DNA of 64,000 nt from assembly GCA_034509925.1 (NCBI GenBank), contig CM067531.1, forward strand, positions 2,348,501 through 2,412,500, read 5' to 3'. The stretch comes from Hirudinaria manillensis. Lineage: Eukaryota > Annelida > Clitellata > Hirudinida > Hirudinidae. Below the pieces are notes generated by a model. That model searched no databases. It saw only the letters and a program-made list of their open reading frames with translations, and was not told the DNA's origin. Shown in pieces: positions 54,201 to 64,000 of this stretch (positions are counted from its first letter, which is position 1; each line of letters begins with the position of its first letter). Both the position numbers and the translations under genes were made by a program.

Positions 54201-57200
54201 CGGCACGGAATACATAGAAAGGTTGGTCAAAGTTCTGTCCTTTTCTTTAATTTAAAATTTTATTTGTTAAATTCAATATTTATATTAAATGATATTATTA
54301 GTGTAATTATTAGTTAAGATTATTAGTGATTATTAGAAGATTAAGATTATTAGTGTTATTGAAGATTATTAGTGATTATTAGATTAAGATTATTAGCGTT
54401 ATTGAAGATTATTAAAAGTTATTAAACATGAATTCACATTCCTCAGACTGAAGGATGAGACGACTGTTTGTCGAATCATTGAGGATTTGGAAAGGTATTT
54501 GGTTGGTCACGCCACGGATGAGGAACTGTGCAGGGTTTACTTCAAGAGAATTCAGCATCTTTATTACAAGGTTTAACCTAACCCTATTTTCAATAGCCAT
54601 TGTTTCTCAAATGCTATCATGGAGAGGGATTTAGAATTTCTAAAATTGACTAAAACTCTTGCATTTTTTCTGCAGTTTGACCCCAAGTCCTATGGAACAT
54701 CAGAAGAGGTTAGTTGGTGTTTAATCCATGCATGCTGCAGTGCTCACTCTGCACTTTTCCATCTTTTATTCTGAAATCCTTTCAAACTCAAGAACCTTTG
54801 TTTTTATGGTGCAGACGATGAACGACGCCAGGAATCCGAGGATGATCATGGATCGTCTGTGCAAGTTCATCTATGCCAAGGATGCCACAGACAGGATCAG
54901 AACCTGTGCCATCCTCTCGCACATCTACCACCACGCCCTGCACGACCGGTTCTACGAGGCTCGTGACCTCATGCACATGTCTCACCTCCAGGACTCCATC
55001 CAGCACTCGGACATCCCAGTTCAGGTAATTGTCACTGCTACATTTTTGCAAAGGTCATCGCCGATTACTCTTATACTTATTTTTGTTCCGTTCCGTAGAT
55101 CGTGTACAACAGAGCCATGGTTCAGCTGGGACTCTGCGCATTCAGGCAGGGATTGATCAAGGATGCCCATCACTGCCTCGTTGACATTCAGAGTTCGAGG
55201 AGAGCCAGGGAGCTTTTGGCACAGGTAGTTATTAGTGTTAAATTTAATAACCTATTATTTGCATGAAGTTTATTTTAATTAATTAATGATTAATTTACTA
55301 ATGCAGCTTGTAATGCATTCCTAAGTGCATGTAAGAACAATTTATGGTTTTATGTCAATTCTTAGAATAGTGCTCTCTGGTAATAAATTAAACGTTCTGA
55401 CATTCCTGAGAGTATTTGCATGGAGTTTGTTTGTATTAATACAAAATGCTATTGCTTTCCAATAGGAAACATCTATTGATATATGCTCAGATCTTTAGAT
55501 ATGAATTCATTTTCCATTTTGTCATCGTCATCAGGGACTCCTGCCACAGAGACAACACGAGAGGTCGCAGGAACAGGAGAAGATCGAGAAGAGGAGGCAG
55601 ATTCCGTACCACATGCACATCAACCTGGAGTTGTTGGAGTGCGTTTACCTCGTGTCTGCAATGCTCATTGAGATTCCAAACATGGCTGGTGAGACTCTTG
55701 CTAGATTTTGCAAAGATGATGATGATTTGATAAGTGTATATGTATGGTGCCATAGGTCTGAGCATCAAGGGTTAAATGTGAAGTCTAACAATTGTGTGAA
55801 ATGATTATTTGGCACAATAATATAATAACTAACACAGACTTAACAAAGCTTCACATGCAGATGTGACATTGCATTTTTTCACATCATAAACCCTTAAAAT
55901 CAGTTCTAAACCCCGTTTTTTTGCAGCCCATGAGTTTGACGTCCGTCGCAGGATGATCAGCAAGAACTTCCACCACGTCCTCCGCGAGAACGAGAGGCAG
56001 ACCCTGGTCGGCCCGCCCGAGAACATGAGGGAACACGTGGTGGCTGCCTGCAAAGCCATGAAGATTGGAGACTGGAAGGCTTGCTTGGGTTACATTATCA
56101 ATGAGAAGATGAATGCCAAGGTGGGTTCAATGATTCCATGTGTTGCCTTGACTTTTTCATTACAATTAGTTAGATTATTATAATATGTTGATTAACAATT
56201 CATATAAATTAATCAATTTGATGATTAATTTCCATTCAGGTCTGGGATCTGTTCGCCAACTCTGACGACGTCAGAAAGATGATCGGCCAGAAAATCCAGG
56301 AAGAGTCCCTGAGGACCTACCTCTTCTCCTACAGTCACATTTACGAGTCCCTCAGCATCGACACCCTCTCCCAGATGTTCGGGCTGTCCGTGGCCAGCAT
56401 CCAGTCAAATATCAGCAGGATGATTGTCAATGATGAACTCATGGTTGATATTTTTTCAATTGATTTTTATCTTCATGTCATTCATTAATGAAACCAGACT
56501 CCCATAGCATTTTAAATGTCATTTGTTGAAATCATTCCTCAATTCACAGGCTTCCATTGATGAACCCAGCCAGACCGTGGTCATGCACAGACTGGAGCCT
56601 TCCCAGATCCAGTCTCAGGCCATCCAGCTGACGGAGAAGATCGCCCAGCTGGTGGAGCACAACGAGAAACTCATGGACATGAAGAACACTGGTGCCAACA
56701 ACTACTTCAACACCTACCAGCAGAGGCCTCAATACGGTTGGTTGTTGTTGTTTAAGCTGTATGCATGCATGGACAGATAGACTGCTGCATCTTTGTGATG
56801 CTCAACATCATTGTTAAATGCTTTCATTGGATATCCATGATGGCTTATTATTATGATTGTTCATTCATATGTGACTAGTTATATATTCTGTGGTTTTATA
56901 ATTTGGTAAATTTTAAACTATCAATTTATTTAATCACCATTTATTGCAAGCTTATTACTTTTTTTGTGAAAAAATAGTTTTTCTATAATTTAAAATTAAT
57001 TTTCTGAACAGCTCAAAATGCTTCTGGCTACCAGCAGAGAGATAACCAGGGACAACAGAACTATCAAGGTAGTGATGATCAGATGTGATAGCAATGCATT
57101 AATAATATAATGAAAAAGATGGCCACATTGAATAATAATTATAATTAATTTAAAACCACACCCATCACCCCGACCTTACCGATCTTTCCTTTATAGGTCG

Positions 57201-57246
57201 CAGGCAACAGCAAAGAGGAAGGGAAGGAGTCAGATTTGCCAACTGA
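51247..57246 (+). CDS. EIF3C: Translation initiation factor eIF3 subunit C
   Basis: Core subunit of eIF3, which binds the 40S ribosome in the cytoplasm and recruits initiation factors. Twenty-two exons from 51247-51329 to 57197-57246 give 889 residues in frame (human about 913). The N-terminus is [20 protein letters not shown], with the acidic Ser-rich stretch that in other species contacts eIF1/eIF5. Then come [20 protein letters not shown], further acidic blocks, a Lys-rich stretch, and the conserved body: [83 protein letters not shown]. The PCI domain near the C-terminus has [19 protein letters not shown] and [18 protein letters not shown] Gln/Arg-rich end ([11 protein letters not shown]) follows. 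It is a clear single-copy housekeeping gene with no break. Confidence 0.97.
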
Positions 57247-57796
57247 ATCCATTCTAATCGCTCCTAGGAAGGCACTCAGTCACTGACAATGTCTAAGACA
57301 TGGACTAGGATGAATGCCGATGTATTGATGATGTTATTCAGATTTGTTCACAAAAGAATTTATTGCAAAATTCCCAGCTTTCAATAACAACACGTTCATT
57401 AAACAAAATGATAAATCCTCTAAATTGGGAATGCTCTAAAAAATTCCCTCCAAATATACATATTGACATGGCTCTCAAGAAAATACGTGGCTTAATTGGC
57501 AGAATGTGTAGACACCCCTGGGTAAGATAAGGTGGGTGCGAGTATCGTCAGCCTTGGGGAGGTAAAGGCTTTGTGTCTAGGCCAAAGGGCTATTATAAGG
57601 AAATTGGCGTGCGACCATTAAAATAACCTATAATAGGTTAACAAGGTAACAAAAAAGAGACAAGATAAAATATTGGTACGAGGTAGATACGCCTGCCAAT
57701 GCTTAAGTGCTTCTTCGGTCGTGGTCAGAAACTACTATTTACTTTACTTTAGCGATTTGCAAACGTTTTTTCTTTCGTTACATAATCGAGGTTAAT
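57247..57796. other. eIF3c 3' region and a possible SINE-like segment
   Basis: A likely 3' UTR follows the eIF3c stop. From about 57470 to 57730 the base composition shifts to GC-balanced (words such as GACACCCCTGGGTAAGATAA and CAGCCTTGGGGAGGTAAAGG) and then to an A-rich stretch. That would suit an old short interspersed element, but I recognise no family and no clear polymerase III boxes. Confidence 0.35.
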
Positions 57797-59575
57797 TCAA
57801 AAGTTGAGTCTCGTGAGCGATAATATGTGCCTGAGAATCATGCAGATCAGTGCCAGACGTATCCGATGCCGGGAGCTGGAATTAAGAGACTGGAATTGGT
57901 AATCTTCCCTCTCCTCGTAGTACTCGCTGACCATGTACTGCCACGTTTCGTCTGATAAAATATTCATTTTGCCTCATTAGCATAATATATTAAATAGAAT
58001 ACTGTTTTGCATTACTACGGTATTATATATTACTTCATTAGTTAAATCATAAAAATTAACGTAAACTTTTAAAACAATTACTTGGATGTTAATTAGAGAC
58101 TTTATAACTTGTTTAATATTTAAAAGTCTTAAATTAAAATTGAGTTCCAAGAACAACAACCATAGCTTTCGTAGATTGGTTGATTGTAGTAGTTCGTTGG
58201 TTCAGTTGTTGTTAGGTGGTCGTTGCTGATGCAATTTGGATGCTTCAGGACTTCTGGACATTTCTTCACTGCTGTTTCTTCGGTCACTCCTGATTGCAAG
58301 AAGGGGAAAATATAAGCTTAATAATAACAACAATAATAATAATAATATTTAATAAATATGATAACAATAAAAGTAATAATAATAATATCTGTGGTTTAAC
58401 AATCAATAAGAGCAGTTATTGATAAACTAGAATTAGTAACATGGAAAGCCTATAAGTTGAATATAATGGCGGTAAATGCAATAAATTCAATTTATTTAAA
58501 ATGAAGATTTACAAGTTAAAAGATTCTAAATGCCTTCCTGACAGATTTATTTTTTTGACATTTAACAAGCATTTTCGTCTTAAATGATTCCAAATAATTT
58601 GGAGTCGACAAAATAAAAACGAACTGATTTACTCCCTCCATTTGATATTTGACATGGACGATAATATATTTAAATTACATTTTACGATAATATATTATTT
58701 TAAAATAGATAATTATTTCACATTAAGATCACACCACACACACTCGTATACGCAAACACACGCCAGTTCCATCCAGAAGCAGTACTATCTTAAGATTTGA
58801 GCTAAACGATGGAATGACAGAAAATAAAAATGTCCGATTGTAAATTACCGAGCTGTTGTTATTGAAGAGCTAACAGAACAAATGTACTCGGAAGAAATTT
58901 TTTAAATTGAATTTTTTAAAGTAATTTAAAAAAAATTACTTTTTATTTTTAAGATAAAAATAAGTAAAATCGTATAACCATCACCATTATTTCAGTTATT
59001 GATATCGATTGTTCAAAGCCATATTTCGTTGCCGGAAAAATTATTTTAAAAGAATTATTTACAATTATGATGGGGCGCTTAATCAATGCCTGAGGTTAAA
59101 ATTATTAAGATTTTGAGTTAAAATATCGATTATTTGAAGAAGAAAATCTAAATTTTAATCAAATAAAACCTTAAAAATGATAAGAATAAATCCTAAAATC
59201 ATCTGAAAAACTTGAAAGACGAAACCAATAATGTTTGCATATTTATGAATAAATAATAATAATAATAATAATAAAAATAATGATTATAATAAAAATATGA
59301 ATAATTATTATTATGCACATGAATAATAAATATTTATAATATAATAATAATATCATATTTATTATTAAATATATATAAAATAATTATTACAACAAACTTA
59401 CCGTAGGGGTATTTCGGTTCAAGGTCACAGGCCTGGATGACCTTTTCCATGTTCTCATCGGAGGCGGAGATTTCGTCATCGACTGTGCACAGGAGACCGT
59501 TGATTGGATAAACCACAACCAGATACTCCTGGTCCTTTTCCAAGATGGATTTGTAGCAACGTCCTGGGACGTAAC
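57797..59575 (-). CDS. Unknown cysteine-containing, probably extracellular protein, 3' part
   Basis: Not recognised. Three exons join in frame: 59575-59402, 58289-58161 and 57951-57797, giving the last 152 residues. Visible stretches are YVPGRCYKSILEKDQEYL, a central run with single Cys residues (GLLCTVDDE, QACDLEPKYPYG, KKCPEVLKHPNC), a Thr/Asn/Tyr-rich part (TTTEPTNYYNQPIYESYDE), an acidic helix (YYEEREDYQFQS) and a hydrophobic end (RIRLALICMILRHIL). The cysteines and hydrophobic C-terminus suggest a secreted or GPI-linked protein (inference). The exon entering at 59575 needs an upstream exon with a signal peptide, which I could not place. It converges with eIF3c. Confidence 0.55.
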
Positions 59576-59843
59576 CTGATAATAAAATGGTCGATCGTTT
59601 GAAACGGGGAGAAAGTATGAAGATATGGTGGTAAAGCGACGGCAGGGTACTCTGGTCGGGTCATCAAGAGTGGTCTTTGGTTTTATAAGGGCAGGGTAGG
59701 GCAAGTGCCCATATGGCTGCCCATAAGGCAATTTGATCTTCAAGCGACTGATTTTTTTGAGTTTCATGCAAAAAAATGGTCATTGCCTAACATAAGAGTA
59801 ACATCAATCCCCCCAACTTTTGCCAATTTCAAATTTCAATAAA

Positions 59844-59883
<40 letters not shown>

Positions 59884-61481
59884 CACGGAAAGTGATTTTT
59901 CTCTAAAACAAAAACCAAAAACAGAATGTTGGCATGTCTGCCCCTCTAGCTGACGTTTCCGTGATGTGGGTAAATCAGACTTATTTACGCGTATTTTTAG
60001 AGACTCGTACAACCATTTAGATTTGTTTGATACCGAAAAGGGTTTAAAAATAGACCGAAACATTTTCAGAGCTTCGTCTGGCACGTAATTGAATACAAAC
60101 ATCAACAAACACAACAAACAAGGTGCATCTAATCGACTACCTGTCTCTAGATTATAAACACAAACAAACGATAAATTTGAATAAATGTCTAGATAAACAG
60201 CTGCTTAATATTAATAAGACAAAACTCCACAACAGCGACACTCTGTACCAGCGTATGTGCGTTTGTATGTATACACGTTCGTGCATGTATGTTTGTGCGT
60301 GTACGAGTGTTTATGTGCACGTGGAAGACATGGAAACACTGAGTACGATCGCCGTGAGAACACATTCCAGAAAGTTTACAAGTGATGAAAAATCTCTTCA
60401 ACAGACATTTTCGGACATTTTCAGAAGACCTGGGGACCGAAATGATTCCCAACTTATTGTCAACAAGGTCGCAATAATTCATGACTTTGTTTTCATTTTA
60501 CTTTTTATCGCTTTTTGATTTTAAACCGTTAAAAATAAAAAGAAAGCCAATCTTGAAGTTCCCCTGGGATTTCGTGTTTTTTTTTAATTTTTTTTAAAAT
60601 CTAAATTCGGTAAAAAATTTGAAATTTAAAAAGATTCAACGTTTCATCTGACGATTTAAGATCAACAGATGCCGAAGACCTACAAACACAGCAACAACTG
60701 CGACATCAAAGAGCAACAATAACAACAACAGCAGAATCTAAGAGGTGCTACTAATTTGTCAAATGAAACTACAGCATTTTGTGTCTCAAAACTGAAGCCT
60801 GAGTGAGAGCCTATGTGCAAATAGGACAGGAAGACAAGTTCAAAGCTGTGACAACACTTTGACTTCTTCAGAACTCTTACGCCTCTTGTTTTTCTCCATC
60901 AGAATCAAAAGATTCCGTCGAAAAGGACGACAGAAGAGAATAAATACTGTCGAGTTTACGAGACGAACGCCTGACATTTGAAAAGCAATTGGAGGACGAT
61001 TCCACGTCGACGTAAAATTCGAAACGAAGACTTAGAACCTTCTTTCGGGATTCTTGAAAGAAACTCGATTCAAGAGGAGAATCGCGAAGACTATAAGCAG
61101 TACAGAACGAGCAGACGAACGAGCAGAGGAGATCGTAAATAACCCTTTCCGAGACCACGGAACGGCATGACACGGAAAAGATTTAGTCCGTGAGAGGGAA
61201 AAGACTCGCCGGTCTTCGGTTGACATCGGGAGATGATATACTGCCAACGTGTCTTACGTATAGACCCCCCATCCTGTGAGAGATGAGCCATGAGAAGCCA
61301 GCGACCCTTCCAAACTTGTGTTTGTTCAACTTTGGTCGAAGTTTACATAGCATTTTGGAGACTAAATACCCTTTCGATTCACTAATTTCGACCTCTGAAA
61401 GATGAATGTGAAAGTTCAGGAGTTCACTTGAAAAGGTCGCGTATTGGAAGGATGAAGATTCTTATTGATTTATTAATTCTC

Positions 61482-61543
<62 letters not shown>

Positions 61544-61939
61544 AATTTATTAATTTATTTGATAATTTCGTAAATGTTAGTGGAGTATTACGAATCATTA
61601 TAACTTGGCAGAAAGCGATGCTTAACACCCGACCAAGAATTTGAAATGTGACATACATAAGACATACAGATGTAAAATACAAACAACTGAGTTTTTAATT
61701 GTATGTCAATTTATAAACAAGTCATATAAAGTCCATTGGAAATTGGACAAATTAGTCATTTTTAGAGGCAACTGCCAGCACAATTAACTGGGTTTAGCTA
61801 GAATATTAAATTAATATTAAGTTAATATTAACTCTTTATCGTCAATTTTATAAAAAAATTATTATTATTTCCATAGATTTACTGATGATAAATATGCATT
61901 ATAAATATACATCGATTAGCTTATTCATGAACAAAGATT

Positions 61940-61980
<41 letters not shown>

Positions 61981-62441
61981 TAAAAAATATTAAATAATTA
62001 TTTCTTTATTTGTATTTCGGACTTAGAAATCTCCTTTAATCCTCTCCTTCCATTTAAATCCTCTTACAGGAAGATGCTTCCATTGATCCCCTCACTTATT
62101 ATCCCACTCTCTCTCTCTTTCTCTCTCTCTCTTTCCAGGTCCGGAAAAGGACCTTGGATTCCAGGGAGGGATTTTTCCATCAATCGCGCAGGAAGATTTC
62201 GAGTTGAATTGGAAATTAATCTCCAAACTTCAACTTTTTACTATTGGATTTTCAGGAATAATTGATGGATCGAAACCGGAAATGTGAGTGCACGGCCAAA
62301 GGTCAACCGGTTCGTTCATTCGCTCCAAGGATTTTCCAATCTGAGCTTCATTAATTCATCTTACTTTTTTTTAGAAAATCTATTTTCTTTCATTCCATTC
62401 ATTATTTGAATCGTTATAATGAATCAACTAAAACTACAATA

Positions 62442-62479
<38 letters not shown>

Positions 62480-62638
62480 TTTTCAAATGAGACGCTTCTC
62501 CACTGCACTCAGCGAACTTCTTGATGTCTCCAGGTGAAATGTCAGGTGTGTGTTCCGGATAGGGAAACATCGCACGAGAAAAAAAACTCCGTTATACTTA
62601 AATAAATTCGATTTAAGACAAATTTTCAAAACGATAAT

Positions 62639-62704
<66 letters not shown>

Positions 62705-62927
62705 TTTATAATAAAAATATTTCTAAAAAATATTCATAAAAAAGTTTATTTTATTGAAAATTATTTGCGTTCCTCGCCAAGTATTCCGTTTATCGGTCGC
62801 AAAGTTCAACAGACAACGAAGAGAGAGATGTTAATAATTTGGAGAGGGAGGTGTCAACTCGAGTCGTGGAATGATTTGTGTGCTCATTACTTGTGGAAAC
62901 TTACAAACGTTTGAGGGGGGACGTACG
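59576..62927. other. Repeat-rich region with no supported gene
   Basis: Holds (TAA)n or (ATT)n arrays at about 59847-59881, 61481-61541, 61945-61981, 62443-62478 and 62640-62702, and a CT-rich tract at 62100-62140. A GC-balanced stretch at about 60640-61470 could be untranslated exon sequence of the minus-strand gene at 57.8-59.6 kb. I see no conserved coding pattern there. Confidence 0.45.
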
Positions 62928-63062
62928 GACGGACGAACGGATGGATGTATGGATGGACAGACGGACGGACGAACGGATGGATGTATGGATGGACAGACGG
63001 ACGGACGAACGGATGGATCTATGGATGGACAGACGGACGGATGGACGGATGAATGGATGGAA
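62928..63062. repeat. 36-bp GGAC/GGAT minisatellite, three copies
   Basis: The unit contains GACGGACGAACGGATGGATG then TATGGATGGACAGACG (36 bp). Three near-identical copies are followed by a degenerate partial one. Confidence 0.9.
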
Positions 63063-63555
63063 GAACCGGTGAATAAGTTGGCCTTTGAAAGTATTAGCAG
63101 ACTTGGAGACATAAAAGCATCATTGAACATAATTTCTAACAATTATTTGTATTATTATTAATAATAGGGATAATATTTTAATATAATAATAATATTATTA
63201 TTATTATCTTTTCCTGATCCATTAAAATATACGTTTATCATTTGGAAAATAAAAATAGAAACATCGATAGAGAAATACTCTCTCAGAGTTCAAAGTTCAC
63301 GGGGTCAGGAGGTCGTCGGGTTTCGCAGGTGTTCGTGTCTGACGATCTCATGAATAAACATGTCTCGTCTTTCGAAGGACGATTGGCAGTAGTTACGTAA
63401 CGATTTCATTAATAATTAGTGCTCGGTTGTGATTGGTCCATCCGTCAAACTAATGAATAAGTAATGACCTCATTATCATTTAACCTTCATTCTGTGTTAA
63501 CCAGTTTGGTTACTTGATTTTAATTAAACCGGATTAATTAATTAATTATTAATTA

Positions 63556-63672
63556 CATGGATGGATGGATGGATGGATGGACGGACGGATGGACGGACGG
63601 ACGGATGGATGGATGGATGGATGGATGGATAGATGGATGGATGGATCGACGGATGGACGGATGGACGGTTGG
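63556..63672. repeat. GGAT/GGAC tetranucleotide array
   Basis: About 115 bp of GGAT with GGAC interruptions and a final GGTT run. A related CCAT-type array in opposite orientation lies at about 63850-63960. No gene is seen in 63063-64000. Confidence 0.85.
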
Positions 63673-64000
63673 TTGGTTCTTGGCAATGAACACAATGAGC
63701 AGTACCAACCTGCTTCGGATATGTTGACCCTGGCCTCTGTTATCTCACCTTTTACGATGCAATACACCTGCAATGATTTTTTTTAATGACACTCATTCAT
63801 CCAACTGTCCAACCATTTATTATTCCACTGATTGAACAAAACATTCAATCAATCAATCCATCTGTTTATTTAATACATACATCCATCCACCCTTCCATCC
63901 ACCCATCCATCCGTCCAACAGTCATTCATTCATTCTTTCATCCGATCAATCCATCAATCGAATGTTTTCCTCCGTGGTTGTTCGCTCGATCATGACCAAC

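Noticed and set aside
60123..60518. Plus-strand frame with CMYTRSCMYVCACTSVYVHV
   Set aside because: It comes from a GT/ATGT-rich low-complexity stretch; no splice context or homology was recognised.
62831..63142. Frames with repeated SVRPSVCPSIHPS or TDGRTDG
   Set aside because: Translations of the 36-bp GGAC/GGAT minisatellite, typical shadows of a tandem repeat.

Overview
The window is animal nuclear DNA. Genes are split into many short exons with GT-AG introns, and intergenic DNA is AT-rich and full of (TAA)n, (GAT)n and (CCAT)n arrays. Conserved metazoan genes are present: discs-large, squalene epoxidase, an ANKRD29-like ankyrin protein, a TRIP12-like HECT ligase and eIF3c. Two squalene epoxidase genes argue against insects and nematodes, which lack de novo sterol synthesis. 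A lophotrochozoan such as an annelid is my best guess (inference, low confidence). Exon borders below come from splice motifs, reading phase and family alignment recalled from knowledge. For each multi-exon gene the exon lengths add up to an uninterrupted frame, except in the copy called a pseudogene.

Layout. 0.3-4.7 kb (+): the C-terminal part of a discs-large MAGUK (end of PDZ3, SH3, hook, guanylate-kinase domain). 4.7-7.6 kb: its 3' side, GAT repeats and a 32-bp AT minisatellite. 7.6-37.6 kb: a cluster of seven minus-strand genes, called A, B, C, D, F, E and G in order along the window. They share one plan: signal peptide, C-type-lectin-like domain, PAN/apple domain, variable stalk, one transmembrane helix and a short acidic Ser-rich tail. 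Two tandem plus-strand squalene epoxidase genes lie inside the cluster at 13.7-19.6 kb. The D+F block (about 25.3-31.3 kb) is duplicated as E+G (about 31.7-37.8 kb). 38.4-41.2 kb (-): ANKRD29-like ankyrin protein. 41.9-42.6 kb (+): small acidic protein. 43.7-50.6 kb (+): compact TRIP12-like HECT ubiquitin ligase. 51.2-57.2 kb (+): eIF3c. 57.8-59.6 kb (-): 3' part of an unknown cysteine-containing protein. 59.6-64 kb: repeats, with no gene I can support.

The main novelty is the receptor-like cluster. Its domains sit on separate phase-1 exons, it has recent segmental duplication, exon-limited sequence homogenisation (exon 1 of B and C), a relic exon, a decayed copy (F) and an orphan tail exon. 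The two squalene epoxidase copies differ from the family consensus at different flavin-site motifs.
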